Made by a program: the position numbers and the translations under genes
The notes under the pieces: generated by a model
The model's database searches: none
Told to the model about the DNA's origin: nothing
What the model saw: the letters and a program-made list of their open reading frames with translations, nothing else
Origin: Cellvibrio sp. pealriver
GTDB lineage: Bacteria; Pseudomonadota; Gammaproteobacteria; Pseudomonadales; Cellvibrionaceae
Direction of reading: 5' to 3'
NCBI RefSeq assembly: GCF_001183545.1
Contig: NZ_KQ236688.1
Location: forward strand, 1,145,149-1,209,148
Length of the DNA: 64,000 bases
In this document: one piece after another, positions 1 through 8,972 of the stretch
Numbering within the stretch: position 1 is the first letter of the stretch
How the letters are laid out: every line of letters starts with the position of its first letter

Positions 1-85
1 GCGGAACTTTGAATTGCATGCCAGTTGTTGGTATGTCGCAAAGTTTATCCGCTAATCTTTTACGTAAATGAAAAAGGGATTCTGT

Positions 86-565
86 GTGAAAGTGAAAAAT
101 GGTTTTACGTTGATAGAAATGATGGTGGTGGTAGCAATTATCGCCATTATTGCACTCATGGCAATGCCAACACCTGACCCTACCATCAGCCGCCGTCAGG
201 TGACCGAATCGGTTGAGTTAATCAGTGATTATAAAAAACTGGTCGAGTTTTATTACAAAAGCGCCAATGTGTTTTTAAAGAATAATCAGGAAGCCAATAT
301 TCCTCCCCCCGATAAACTGCTGGGTAATTATGTTGACCGTATCGATCTAAAAGATGGCGCATTTCATCTGCGTTTTGGCAACAAGGCACACCCGGAATTA
401 AAAGGTAAAACACTGAGTATCCAACCGATAGTGGTAAAAGACTCTCCCGAAAGCCCCATTTCCTGGAATTGTGGCAAAGCAGAAGCTCCGCCCGGTATGC
501 AAGCAGTAGGTGAGAACAGGACGGATATTGATATTAAACATTTGCCGCTGAACTGCAGAATTTAA
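86..565 (+). CDS. type IV pilin-like protein (prepilin)
   Basis: This is a class III prepilin-like protein of 159 residues. It has a short basic leader, MKVKNG, then the prepilin peptidase site G|FTLIE with the conserved Glu at mature position 5, and a hydrophobic helix rich in V, I and A. The mature part has only two cysteines near the C terminus, which could form the usual pilin disulfide loop. I chose the GTG at 86 because it gives the typical six-residue leader and has AAGGGA six bases upstream. An ATG at 68 in the same frame would add six residues and has no clear ribosome site. No other pilus gene is visible, so major pilin, minor pilin and type II pseudopilin remain open. Confidence 0.75.
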   Translation: MKVKNGFTLIEMMVVVAIIAIIALMAMPTPDPTISRRQVTESVELISDYKKLVEFYYKSANVFLKNNQEANIPPPDKLLGNYVDRIDLKDGAFHLRFGNKAHPELKGKTLSIQPIVVKDSPESPISWNCGKAEAPPGMQAVGENRTDIDIKHLPLNCRI

Positions 566-588
566 TCCGTAAATACGACGAGGCCAGA

Positions 589-1002
589 ATGGTTCATTTA
601 GAAAAAGATAACAGCGGTATTTATCGCCAAAAAATCCGTATCAATAACCACGAACTATTTGCTGATGTCAAAGCAGATGTGGGCGGTGAAGACAGCGCAC
701 CTGATCCACACGATTTGCTGGATTCTTCATTAGCAGCGTGCACGGCAATTACACTGACCATGTTTGCCAAGCGCCGTGGTATGCCATTGGAGTCAGTCAA
801 TATTGATGTTGAGCGCGATAGCTCAAAAGAAAAATCGGGCGAATATAATCTGGCGATGAATATTCAATTTGTGGGGGATTTAAGTGATGAACAGCGCGCG
901 CAATTATTGGGTATTGTAGAAAAATGCCCGATCCACAAATTGCTTTCGCACGCGACTATTAATATCAGCACTACAAGTAATATCAACCCTACAAGTGAAT
1001 GA
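589..1002 (+). CDS. OsmC family protein
   Basis: This 137-residue protein matches the small OsmC/Ohr/YhfA fold. It has an N-terminal beta region, then LLDSSLAACTAITLTMFAKRRG with the conserved Cys on the central helix, and a second conserved Cys in VEKCPIHKLL. The family consists of cytoplasmic dimeric thiol-dependent peroxidases that reduce organic hydroperoxides. The two cysteines form the redox pair. It lies 23 bases after the pilin gene and before a bidirectional terminator, so it may be read through from the pilin promoter. The exact subfamily (YhfA-like or OsmC proper) is not certain. Confidence 0.85.
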   Translation: MVHLEKDNSGIYRQKIRINNHELFADVKADVGGEDSAPDPHDLLDSSLAACTAITLTMFAKRRGMPLESVNIDVERDSSKEKSGEYNLAMNIQFVGDLSDEQRAQLLGIVEKCPIHKLLSHATINISTTSNINPTSE

Positions 1003-1034
1003 ATGTGTTGTGACTGTGTGTTTTAAATATGTAT

Positions 1035-1071
1035 TAAAAAATCCCGCCGAATAAACCGGCGGGATTTTTTT
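1035..1071. terminator. bidirectional rho-independent terminator
   Basis: An inverted repeat, ATCCCGCCG / CGGCGGGAT, with a short A-rich loop is flanked by A runs on the left and T runs on the right. It lies between two convergent genes (OsmC and the ene reductase), so it can terminate both. Confidence 0.9.
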
Positions 1072-1081
1072 ACCTGATTAC

Positions 1082-2191
1082 TCAGGTCTGTGGTTGGTAA
1101 GCAGGAAAATCAGAATATCCGCGTTCGTTTCCACCAAACAGTGCATCGGGAATGAGCTGTGCTAATGGCCAGTTGTTGGCCAGGCGCGCAGGCAAATCTG
1201 GGTTGGCAATAAACGGGCGGCCAAAGCCAACCATATCCGCATAGCCTTGCTGCAAAATAGCCTCGGCTGCATCTTTGGTGTATTTGCCGGTGACAAAAAT
1301 CGCGCCTTTTTTGAAGTTGTTGCGCAAGCGAATGCGAAATTCTTCAGTGACTTGTGGTGCATCGTCCCAATCGGCTTCTGCGAGATGTATATAAGCAATA
1401 CCTTGCGCCTGTAAAAATTGCGCCGCTTTTTGAATGGTTTCCAAAATTTCCGGGCAGTTCATACCGCGTGCGGTAATAAACGGAGCCAAACGGATACCAA
1501 CGCGCTCTGCACCAATTTCATTGACGATTGCTGTAACCACTTCTTGTAAAAAACGTAAGCGGTTTTCTTGCGAGCCACCGTATTCATCGGTGCGCTGGTT
1601 AGAGGTAGTCCGTAAGAACTGATCAATTAAATAACCGTTTGCTCCGTGAATTTCCACCGCATCAAAACCGGCTGCCATCGCGTTTGCGGCAGCATGGCGA
1701 TAATCCTCCACGATCTGTTTGATCTCATTTTGCGTTAATGCGCGTGGGGTGGGGCAATCCAGTTTTTCGCCGCTGTGTTTTGCCTCATCGTAAAACCAGA
1801 TTTGCCCTTGAAAAGGTACTGCAGAAGGCGCTACCGGAAGCTCGCCATTGTGAAACACGGGATGCGACATACGCCCCACGTGCCACAGTTGGTTAATTAT
1901 TTTTCCATTGTTTGCATGCACTGCCGCAGTGACTTTTTTCCAACCCTCGGTTTGTTCTGTTGAATAAATGCCGGGCGTAAATGAGTAACCTTTTCCCTGC
2001 GGGGAAATTTGTGTGGCTTCGGTGATGATTAAACCCGCACTTGCGCGTTGGGCGTAATAGGTCGCCATTAAATCCGTGGGGATGTCACCCGGTTGCGCGG
2101 AGCGGCAACGTGTCATCGGCGGCATCAGTATGCGGTTGTTGACGGTGAAATTACCTACGCTAAGTGGAGTGAACAACAGTGTATCGCTCAT
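1082..2191 (-). CDS. nemA: alkene reductase, old yellow enzyme family
   Basis: This 369-residue protein is an FMN-dependent NAD(P)H ene reductase of the old yellow enzyme family. It reduces activated C=C bonds in enals, enones, maleimides and nitro compounds in the cytoplasm. Seen: the N-terminal PMTR motif, the TIM-barrel core, and the active-site HGANGYLIDQFL followed by NQRTDEYGGS. The His/Asn pair there binds the substrate carbonyl. Length is as usual for NemA/OYE. It lies 48 bases downstream of the zinc-type alcohol dehydrogenase gene on the same strand, so the two probably form one operon for detoxifying electrophiles. A LysR gene is divergent to that operon. Confidence 0.9.
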   Translation of the reverse strand: MSDTLLFTPLSVGNFTVNNRILMPPMTRCRSAQPGDIPTDLMATYYAQRASAGLIITEATQISPQGKGYSFTPGIYSTEQTEGWKKVTAAVHANNGKIINQLWHVGRMSHPVFHNGELPVAPSAVPFQGQIWFYDEAKHSGEKLDCPTPRALTQNEIKQIVEDYRHAAANAMAAGFDAVEIHGANGYLIDQFLRTTSNQRTDEYGGSQENRLRFLQEVVTAIVNEIGAERVGIRLAPFITARGMNCPEILETIQKAAQFLQAQGIAYIHLAEADWDDAPQVTEEFRIRLRNNFKKGAIFVTGKYTKDAAEAILQQGYADMVGFGRPFIANPDLPARLANNWPLAQLIPDALFGGNERGYSDFPAYQPQT

Positions 2192-2239
2192 AGCTATTTT
2201 CCTGATTCTCGTTTGCCGTGTTGAATGTCAATGTTGGTT

Positions 2240-3262
2240 TTACGCTGGCCAATTTTCTAACACAAGCTTGCCAATGGTCGTGCCTGATTCCAATTGCGCG
2301 TGTGCCTTGCGCAGGTTTTCGGCATTGATTGGGCTCAATACGTCGGTAACGGTGGTAATGATGTGCCCTTCATCAATCAGTGCTGCAACCCGGTTGAGTA
2401 AATGGTGCTGTTCAATCATATCGTCGGTGTTGTAGAGCGAACGTGTAAACATAAATTCCCAGCTGAAACTGACGGATTTATTTTTCAGTAGGTTTAGATC
2501 CAGGTTGCTACTGGTTTCCACAATCGAACAAATATGCCCCTGGGGTTTAATTGCATCTGCCATGTTGCTCCAATGCTGGTCGGTGTTGTTCAGGCAAAAA
2601 ATATAATCGACATGATGAATGCCTTGCGCCTGCAGTTGTGCAAGAAACGGTTTGTGGTGATCGATAACCACATCGGCGCCCAATTTTTTACACCAATCCG
2701 AGGATTCGGCGCGCGATGCTGTTGCTATGACGGTGACATTGGTAAGTGCTTTGGCCAGTTGGATGGCAACCGAACCCACGCCACCGGCACCGCCAATAAT
2801 CAGTAGGTTTTTTGCCGGGTTATTTTTCCCTTGGGGAATCTGCAGGCGATCAAATAATCCTTCCCATGCGGTAATCGCGGTGAGAGGAATAGCCGCTGCT
2901 TGCGCGCTGCTGAGCGATTTTGGTTTATGGCCTGCAATACGCTCATCGACCAATTGGAGTTCACTGTTGCTGCCCGGCCGCGCAATGCTGCCAGCATAGA
3001 AAACCGGATCGCCCACCTTGAACAGGGTGACATCCTCACCCACAGCGACCACGCGTCCCGCGGCGTCCCACCCGAGAACGCGGTAGTGTTCCTCTACCTT
3101 GGGTTTGGGCGCTCGCACTTTGGTATCCACCGGGTTTACCGATATCGCCTCAACTGCCACCAGAATGTCATGACCGGTTGGTGTGGGCGCATCGAGTGTG
3201 ACATCGAGCAGGGATTCGGGGTTAGAGATGGGTAAATAGGCTTTAAGGGCAACGGCTTTCAT
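2240..3262 (-). CDS. zinc-type alcohol dehydrogenase-like protein (quinone oxidoreductase family)
   Basis: This 340-residue MDR-superfamily NAD(P)H reductase has a GroES-like N-terminal half and a Rossmann half with the nucleotide-binding motif IIGGAGGVGSVAIQLAK. The usual structural zinc cysteines are absent, as in the zinc-independent quinone oxidoreductase/ZADH branch. The start MKAVALKAY at 3262 is chosen because GGAG lies eight to eleven bases upstream. An upstream in-frame ATG would add 15 residues and run into the divergent promoter region. It is the first gene of a likely two-gene operon with the old yellow enzyme gene. A role in reducing quinones or reactive carbonyls is inferred. 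Confidence 0.87.
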   Translation of the reverse strand: MKAVALKAYLPISNPESLLDVTLDAPTPTGHDILVAVEAISVNPVDTKVRAPKPKVEEHYRVLGWDAAGRVVAVGEDVTLFKVGDPVFYAGSIARPGSNSELQLVDERIAGHKPKSLSSAQAAAIPLTAITAWEGLFDRLQIPQGKNNPAKNLLIIGGAGGVGSVAIQLAKALTNVTVIATASRAESSDWCKKLGADVVIDHHKPFLAQLQAQGIHHVDYIFCLNNTDQHWSNMADAIKPQGHICSIVETSSNLDLNLLKNKSVSFSWEFMFTRSLYNTDDMIEQHHLLNRVAALIDEGHIITTVTDVLSPINAENLRKAHAQLESGTTIGKLVLENWPA

Positions 3263-3317
3263 AAGGAATCGCTCCAGTGAGTAGTTATCTGTAGCCAGTG
3301 TAGGCATTGGATATTAT

Positions 3318-3336
3318 TTTGATAATCGTTATTCTG
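3318..3336. promoter_or_regulatory. possible LysR operator (dyad GATAA-TCG-TTATT)
   Basis: An imperfect dyad, GATAATCGTTATT, lies midway between the divergent alcohol dehydrogenase-like gene and the LysR gene. It has the length and AT-richness typical of a LysR T-N11-A site. The assignment rests only on position and symmetry. Confidence 0.3.
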
Positions 3337-3377
3337 TTTAAATGACTGTTAAATAATTTTTGATAATGGGTGATTTG

Positions 3378-4289
3378 ATGCCTAAAGCCTATTCCCTTCA
3401 GGATTTGGAATTTTTTCTGCGTGTGGCTGAAAGCGGCAATATGAGCGAAACCGCGCGCCAGATGAATATCACCAATGCGGCAGTGTCAGCGGCGATCAAG
3501 CGCCTGGAGCTTGCGTTGGATGTTAATCTGATTGAACGAACTACACGTAGCCTGCATTTAAGCGCGGCAGGGCAGAGCCTGATTCCTTATGTGCAGCAAG
3601 CCTTGGCAGTGTTGGATGACGCCGAGTCGGAACTGCGCAACCTGCAAACGGCAGTGGCTGGGGAGATCAGTGTGGGGCTGCCGTCTGATTTGGGGAGGCA
3701 TTTATTGCTGGATATTTTGGATGAATTCCAGCAGCAATTTCCGCGCGTGAGTTTGCGGCTGGATTTTTCCGATTTTATGCAGGATTTGTATCGCGATAAT
3801 TTGGATATGGTGATTCGCTACGGCGAATTAAAAGATTCCTCGCTTGTTGCACGCAAATTATGCGACAACCAGCGCATATTGGCGGCATCGCCTGCGTATA
3901 TCGCCCGTATGCCGCCACTGGACTCATTGGAAGATTTGGTCCATCACAATTGTTTGTATTTTTATCGCAATGACCGCCCTTACAATCAGTGGATTTTTTA
4001 TCGCGATGGAAAAACGATTGAAATCCCCATCCAAGGCAACCGTCACACCAATGACGGTGAAGTCGTGCGGCGTTGGGGGCTTGCAGGGCAGGGTATTGTG
4101 TATAAATCGGCGCTTGATTTGAGCAACGATATTGCACAGGGCAGGTTGGTGAAATTGTTAGAAGGTCAATACCAAGGGCAACTGACGCCGGTTTATGCGG
4201 TCTATAAACAACGTAAGTACCAGCCTTATCGGTTAACGGCACTGCTTAATCATTTTGAAAACAAATTGAAACAAAAAATTATCTATTAA
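3378..4289 (+). CDS. LysR family transcriptional regulator
   Basis: A 303-residue LysR-type regulator. The N-terminal winged helix-turn-helix has the usual pattern: LEFFLRVAESGNMSETARQM, then AAVSAAIKRLE and LIERTTRSLHL. A substrate-binding domain follows from about residue 90. The ATG at 3378 (MPKAYSLQDLEFF) is preferred because GGGTGA lies upstream and the DNA-binding domain then begins at the usual distance. TTG and ATG codons at 3360 and 3366 are alternatives. It is divergent from the dehydrogenase/ene-reductase operon, the classic arrangement for a LysR regulator controlling its neighbour, and sits 12 bases before the pirin gene. The inducer is unknown, possibly an electrophile or quinone. 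Confidence 0.9.
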   Translation: MPKAYSLQDLEFFLRVAESGNMSETARQMNITNAAVSAAIKRLELALDVNLIERTTRSLHLSAAGQSLIPYVQQALAVLDDAESELRNLQTAVAGEISVGLPSDLGRHLLLDILDEFQQQFPRVSLRLDFSDFMQDLYRDNLDMVIRYGELKDSSLVARKLCDNQRILAASPAYIARMPPLDSLEDLVHHNCLYFYRNDRPYNQWIFYRDGKTIEIPIQGNRHTNDGEVVRRWGLAGQGIVYKSALDLSNDIAQGRLVKLLEGQYQGQLTPVYAVYKQRKYQPYRLTALLNHFENKLKQKIIY

Positions 4290-4301
4290 GAGTATTTCAT
4301 C

Positions 4302-5159
4302 ATGACACTATTAATTCCGCCGCGTACACAGGACATTGGTTTTACCGTCAAACGTTTATTGCCATCGCGCATCAAGCAACGTGTTGGCCCATTTATTTTT
4401 GTCGATCACATGGGGCCAGCGCATTTTGAAGCGGGCACTACCGCAGGCGATGTGCGCCAGCATCCGCATATTGGTCTGGCAACGGTCACCTATTTATTTT
4501 CCGGTGCCATGATGCACCGCGATAGTTTGGGAAGCGTGCAACGCATAGAGCCGGGTGCGATTAATTTAATGACCGCAGGTAAGGGGATAGTCCATTCCGA
4601 GCGCTTGCCTGAGGATATTCGCGAGCAGCATGACACTGTTGAAGGTATCCAAACCTGGTTGGCATTACCAACAGCCGTTGAAGATTGCGATCCCTCATTT
4701 GCGCATTACGCGGCAGATGAAATTCCATCGGTAAATTTACCTGCACTGAGTGCGCGTGTTTTGATTGGAAGTGCATTTGGTGTTGAATCGCCGGTAAAAA
4801 CAGCGAGCAAAACAACTTACATTGATCTATCGCTCGGCGCAGAAACAAAATACCAACCGGATTTTCCGCAGCAGGAATTAGCGATTTATGTCGCATGGGG
4901 AAATGTGACCGTGAACGATGAGCCTGTGCCGGAATATCACTTGGCTGTGTTGGATGAACACGCGGTTATTTCCACGGTAAGCGGCGCGCGCATTTTATTG
5001 CTGGGTGGAGAACCTTTGGATGGTGAGCGATTTATTTTGTGGAATTTTGTTGCATCATCGCGTGAAAAAGTTCGTGCAGCGGGTGAGCGTTGGACAAACG
5101 GTGGTTTTGAAATGGTGCCCGGTGAAGTTGAGTGGATTCCATTGCCAACGATGAGTTAG
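4302..5159 (+). CDS. pirin family protein
   Basis: A 285-residue bicupin of the pirin family. The N-terminal cupin carries the metal-binding residues in FVDHMGP, HPHIGLATVTYLFSG and HRDSLGS, and the following GAINLMTAGKGIVHSE is a strong pirin signature. Bacterial pirins bind Fe or other metals. Some act as quercetin dioxygenases and others as redox-linked regulators. Only 12 bases separate it from the LysR gene, so the two are probably co-transcribed. With the divergent reductases they make a compact locus for quinone or electrophile handling (inferred). Confidence 0.9.
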   Translation: MTLLIPPRTQDIGFTVKRLLPSRIKQRVGPFIFVDHMGPAHFEAGTTAGDVRQHPHIGLATVTYLFSGAMMHRDSLGSVQRIEPGAINLMTAGKGIVHSERLPEDIREQHDTVEGIQTWLALPTAVEDCDPSFAHYAADEIPSVNLPALSARVLIGSAFGVESPVKTASKTTYIDLSLGAETKYQPDFPQQELAIYVAWGNVTVNDEPVPEYHLAVLDEHAVISTVSGARILLLGGEPLDGERFILWNFVASSREKVRAAGERWTNGGFEMVPGEVEWIPLPTMS

Positions 5160-5171
5160 GCGTTGTTACCA

Positions 5172-5203
5172 CCCCCCTTTGAAAAAGGGGGGCAGGGGGG
5201 ATT
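5172..5203. repeat. GC-rich hairpin repeat, also likely terminator
   Basis: A C6 run, TTTGAAAAA, and a G6 run form a stem, followed by CAGGGGGGATTAAAAAAT. A diverged copy is present near 28632. The element lies between two convergent genes (pirin and pgm), where its hairpin plus A/T tail could serve as a terminator. Similar small palindromic elements are dispersed in many genomes. Confidence 0.7.
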
Positions 5204-5209
5204 AAAAAA

Positions 5210-6850
5210 TTACGAAATCGCTTTATCCACAATCACCTGTGCTTCTGCAATCAACTGCTGCAGGTGTTCTTTGCCTTTAAAGCTTTCCGCATAGATTTTA
5301 TAAATTTCTTCCGTACCGGATGGGCGCGCCGCGAACCAGCCGTTTTTACTCATCACTTTTATGCCGCCGAACCCGACATTATTGCCCGGTGCATTGGTGA
5401 GGATGTTTTCAATTTTATCGCCCGCCAATTCAGTGGATGTAATTTGCGCTGGCGATAATTTTGACAAGGCTTTTTTCTGTGCGGTATTGGCTGGCGCTTC
5501 TACCCGTGCTTCCGCTGCATGACCAAATTCATCCGCGAGAATTTTGTAACACTCGCCAGGATCACGGCCAGTTTTGGCTTTTATTTCAGCGGACAATAGC
5601 GATGGAATAATGCCGTCTTTATCGGTAGTCCATACACTGCCATCAATGCGCAAGAATGACGCGCCGGCGCTTTCTTCACCGCCAAAGCCGAGTGATCCAT
5701 CGAACAAGCCCGGAGCAAACCATTTAAAACCGACGGGCACTTCGTATAAGCGACGCCCAATTTTTTTTGCCACATTGTCGATCATCGCGCTGCTGACAAC
5801 AGTTTTGCCAATCGCAGTATCGGCTTTCCACAACGGGCGGTTTTGAAATAAATATTCAATAGCAACCGCGAGGTAATGGTTGGGTGGCAATAAGCCGCAG
5901 CTGGGCGCAACAATACCGTGACGGTCGTGGTCGGCATCACATGCGAATGCGACATCAAATAAATTGCGACGATCAACCATGCCTTGCATGGTGTAGGCAG
6001 ATGATGGGTCCATCCGGATTTTTCCATCCCAGTCGGCCGTCATAAATGAAAATGTTTTATCGACTGCGGTGTTCAGGACTTTCAAGTTCAACTGATAATA
6101 ATCGGCGATCGCGCTCCAAAAATTCACGCCGGCTCCACCGAGTGGATCTGCGCCCATGTGCACATTGGCTCCACGAATTGCATCCATATCAATAACGTTA
6201 ATCAAATCTTTAACGTAGTTGTGTATGTAATCGTGGTGATGGGTAGTCGCTGATTTAATTGCCTGGTGATAATCCATGCGTTTTACATCGCGCAAATTAT
6301 TTTCCAGCAATTCATTGGCGCGCGCTTGCATCCAGTTGGTGATGTCGCTGTCAGCAGGGCCACCGTTGGGCGGGTTGTATTTGAAGCCGCCATTGTCGGG
6401 CGGATTGTGCGATGGTGTGATCACAATGCCATCGGCCAAGCCAGATGTGCGGCCACGGTTGTAGGTGAGGATGGCATGGGAAATGGCTGGTGTTGGCGTA
6501 TATTCGCCATCTTTGGCGAGCATGATTTCCACACCATTGGCAGCCAATACTTCAACGGCGCTGATTTGAGCTGGCTCGGAAAGTGCGTGAGTATCTATGC
6601 CCACATAGAGCGGCCCGGTGATGCCCGCTTGGGTGCGGTAATCGCAGATGGCCTGACTGATCGCCAATACATGGTTTTCGTTAAAGCTGGTATTGAACGA
6701 TGAGCCGCGATGCCCCGATGTACCAAAGCTGACACGTTGTTCAGGAATGCCTACATCCGGTTTGTTGCTGTAATAGGCATCAATTAATTTGGGCAGGTCT
6801 ACCAGCAATTCCGCGGGTAAAAGTTGTCCAGCCAGTGGGCTTGTGGGCAT
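5210..6850 (-). CDS. pgm: phosphoglucomutase, alpha-D-glucose-specific
   Basis: A 546-residue enzyme, the same length as E. coli Pgm. It interconverts glucose 1-phosphate and glucose 6-phosphate, linking glycolysis to glycogen, UDP-glucose and surface polysaccharide. Seen: FGTSGHRGS near the N terminus, the phosphoserine loop TPSHNPPDNGG, the Mg-binding loop DADHDRHG, the sugar-binding loop GGEESAGASFLR, and the C-terminal phosphate-binding RPSGTE. The start at 6850 (MPTSPLAG) has AGGAG five bases upstream and matches the E. coli N terminus. A start at 6919 would add 23 unsupported residues. It stands alone and ends against the convergent pirin gene. Confidence 0.95.
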   Translation of the reverse strand: MPTSPLAGQLLPAELLVDLPKLIDAYYSNKPDVGIPEQRVSFGTSGHRGSSFNTSFNENHVLAISQAICDYRTQAGITGPLYVGIDTHALSEPAQISAVEVLAANGVEIMLAKDGEYTPTPAISHAILTYNRGRTSGLADGIVITPSHNPPDNGGFKYNPPNGGPADSDITNWMQARANELLENNLRDVKRMDYHQAIKSATTHHHDYIHNYVKDLINVIDMDAIRGANVHMGADPLGGAGVNFWSAIADYYQLNLKVLNTAVDKTFSFMTADWDGKIRMDPSSAYTMQGMVDRRNLFDVAFACDADHDRHGIVAPSCGLLPPNHYLAVAIEYLFQNRPLWKADTAIGKTVVSSAMIDNVAKKIGRRLYEVPVGFKWFAPGLFDGSLGFGGEESAGASFLRIDGSVWTTDKDGIIPSLLSAEIKAKTGRDPGECYKILADEFGHAAEARVEAPANTAQKKALSKLSPAQITSTELAGDKIENILTNAPGNNVGFGGIKVMSKNGWFAARPSGTEEIYKIYAESFKGKEHLQQLIAEAQVIVDKAIS

Positions 6851-7009
6851 AAAAACTCCTGTTCGACTCGATTCTGCAGATGAATTACAAAGCGCTATAG
6901 TAACTCGCTTTGATTTCATTTCTCTATTTCATTTCTCAGTTCATTCATCTGCGAATACAACAGGCGTGCAGGCTGCAAACCAAACGAGCGCGAAAGACAG
7001 GCGCAATCC

Positions 7010-7513
7010 TTAGGCAACTAATTTTTTGCTGTCATCGAGTATTAAATTCCGATAGGTCTGGACAAAATCGTCAGCATTTCGCGTGGCACCTGTGCCGTTA
7101 TCAAAATGCGCTGCCCAGAGTGTGGCAAGACTGGCGAATTCAATAGGTTTTTGGAGGTCGATACCGGTGCGGCGGTAAATCATCCACGCCATGCCGGTTG
7201 AGTAACCCAGATTGGTGATGAGTTCGTTGTGAGGGTTTTTTAAAAATTGTTGCTGGCTGGCCATGCCACGCTGGAGTGATGCAAGCTCGGGAAATTGCAC
7301 CAGATATTGGTCCCATAATTCCCGATGTTTTTCTGCTGTGATCCGATAGATTCCCAAACCGTTTGTTTTTTGACAGAAACAATGTTGTCCCAATAACGAC
7401 TCCTGTGCAGCAGTGCCAAGCAGCAGGTTTTCAGCGGTATCAGAATCGTCATTAAGCAGTTGCAAGCAGGGTCTAATAACCAGCTCACGCAGTTCTTGTA
7501 CAGCAATACCCAT
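7010..7513 (-). CDS. hypothetical protein, lysozyme-like region
   Basis: A 167-residue protein with no signal peptide. I do not recognise a named family. The segment TAAQESLLGQHCFCQ followed by NGLGIYRITAEKH resembles the catalytic-Glu region of lytic transglycosylase or phage lysozyme-like folds, where a Glu is followed by G..Q and G.GL.Q. This likeness is weak. The start at 7513 is supported by GAGG five bases upstream; an upstream codon at 7543 lacks this. It lies between pgm and ald on the strand of pgm. It could be a remnant or relative of a phage-type peptidoglycan enzyme. Confidence 0.6.
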   Translation of the reverse strand: MGIAVQELRELVIRPCLQLLNDDSDTAENLLLGTAAQESLLGQHCFCQKTNGLGIYRITAEKHRELWDQYLVQFPELASLQRGMASQQQFLKNPHNELITNLGYSTGMAWMIYRRTGIDLQKPIEFASLATLWAAHFDNGTGATRNADDFVQTYRNLILDDSKKLVA

Positions 7514-7825
7514 AACAACCTCAATACGCCCCATTTTTGTCACAGCAGTGTCCTAAATTGTCAGCATTTATTGCCAACAGTACGGATTTACTCTCTGTAG
7601 TACCGTTTTTGCGGCGCGTCTGGTGTCAAAAATACGGTACATCGCATATCCAGCATAAGTCGCGCCAGTTTCATCTTTTATGAGGTTTTTGTTGTTTGTA
7701 GTTGTGTGTAGTTGTGTGTAGTTGATTGAAGTCATGTCTCGTTGCATCCCCATTTTCTGCCAAAAGCACAGCTATACTCGTTATTAATAGCAACGATAAA
7801 TATTCATAAATAGATAGGGTTTTTT
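7514..7825. other. intergenic region upstream of ald, with short tandem repeat
   Basis: This stretch holds the divergent promoter region of ald and the hypothetical gene. It contains GTAGTTGTGT repeated twice plus a partial third copy at 7698-7724. A 61-codon minus-strand frame (7568-7753) crosses the repeat. It has no ribosome site that I can defend and a composition shaped by the repeat, so I do not call it a gene. No clear regulator site is evident. Confidence 0.5.
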
Positions 7826-8944
7826 ATGCGTATTGGCATCCCGAAGGAAGTGAAAACAGGTGAAAACCGTGTGGCCCTGACACCAGCAGGTGCTGCGGAA
7901 TTACGCAGGGCAGGGCACAGTGTTTATGTGATGAAAAATGCTGGCAGTGCTTCAGGGTTTAGTGATGAGTCTTACCAACAGGCAGGGGCCTTGTTGGTGG
8001 ATTCATTGGAGGAGGTTTATGCCAGCGCAGAATTGGTTGTTAAAGTGAAAGAGCCGCAAACGGAAGAGTTTGCGCTATTGAGTGATCGTCATATTTTATT
8101 TACCTATCTCCATCTTGCTGCCAGCCGTTCATTGACCGAAGCATTGTTGTCCTCTGGTGCGAGTTGTATCGCATACGAAACGCTTGCAGATGCCCAAGGG
8201 CGATTGCCACTGTTGGCACCTATGTCGGAAATTGCCGGGCGTATGGCTGTGCAGGCGGGCGCGCATCATTTGGAAATGGCGCAGGGCGGAAAAGGGGTGT
8301 TATTGGGTGGAATTCCCGGTGTTACACCGGCCAATGTATTGATTTTGGGAGGCGGTGTAGTCGGTGCCAATGCCGCTGCCATGGCGGTTGGTTTGGGAGC
8401 ACAGGTGCGCGTTATGGATACCTCCATTGCGCGCTTGCGCTATCTGGATGATCTTTGGCGTGGCCGGGTGATCTGTGAGTACGCAGTGCAAGAGCGAATA
8501 GAGGCTTACGCACAGGATGCAGACCTGGTTATCGGGAGCGTATTAAATACCGGTGCCAGTGCGCCCAAGCTACTTGGCCGCGAATCGATCAAGCAAATGG
8601 CTAAGGGGTCTGTTTTGGTGGATGTGGCTATCGACCAAGGAGGATGTTTTGAGACCTCCCGCCCAACTACGCATCATCATCCTACCTATGTTGAAGAGGG
8701 AATAATCCACTACTGTGTTGCCAATATACCCAGTGCCGTTGGGCGCACGGCAACACTGGGTTTGACCAACTCGACACTTAGCTATATTTTGCGCCTCGCT
8801 GAATCAGGCTTGGCAGCATTGGCAACTGATGCCGGGTTTCGCGCTGGGTTGAATATCCATCGCGGCCAATTGATGCACGCTGCTGTGGCAAAGGTATTTT
8901 CGCTGCCTTTTACGGACGCAAGCCGTTTGTTGGATAAAGAATAA
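7826..8944 (+). CDS. ald: alanine dehydrogenase
   Basis: A 372-residue NAD-dependent L-alanine dehydrogenase catalysing reversible oxidative deamination to pyruvate and ammonia. Seen: the N-terminal MRIGIPKEVKTGENRVALTP signature, Lys in VKVKEPQ and His in TYLHLAA (catalytic pair), the Rossmann motif LGGGVVGANAAAMAVGLGA, and VDVAIDQGGCFETSRPTTH with the catalytic Asp. Length and order match the family throughout. It is monocistronic, with a divergent hypothetical gene on its left and a c-di-GMP gene 157 bases downstream. It likely serves alanine catabolism or nitrogen balance. Confidence 0.95.
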   Translation: MRIGIPKEVKTGENRVALTPAGAAELRRAGHSVYVMKNAGSASGFSDESYQQAGALLVDSLEEVYASAELVVKVKEPQTEEFALLSDRHILFTYLHLAASRSLTEALLSSGASCIAYETLADAQGRLPLLAPMSEIAGRMAVQAGAHHLEMAQGGKGVLLGGIPGVTPANVLILGGGVVGANAAAMAVGLGAQVRVMDTSIARLRYLDDLWRGRVICEYAVQERIEAYAQDADLVIGSVLNTGASAPKLLGRESIKQMAKGSVLVDVAIDQGGCFETSRPTTHHHPTYVEEGIIHYCVANIPSAVGRTATLGLTNSTLSYILRLAESGLAALATDAGFRAGLNIHRGQLMHAAVAKVFSLPFTDASRLLDKE

Positions 8945-8972
8945 TCACCTCGCGGTAAAAAAATGGATAGAT

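Noticed and set aside
7568..7753. A 61-codon minus-strand frame upstream of ald
   Set aside because: It crosses the GTAGTTGTGT tandem repeat, its composition follows the repeat, and no convincing ribosome site or family likeness is present.
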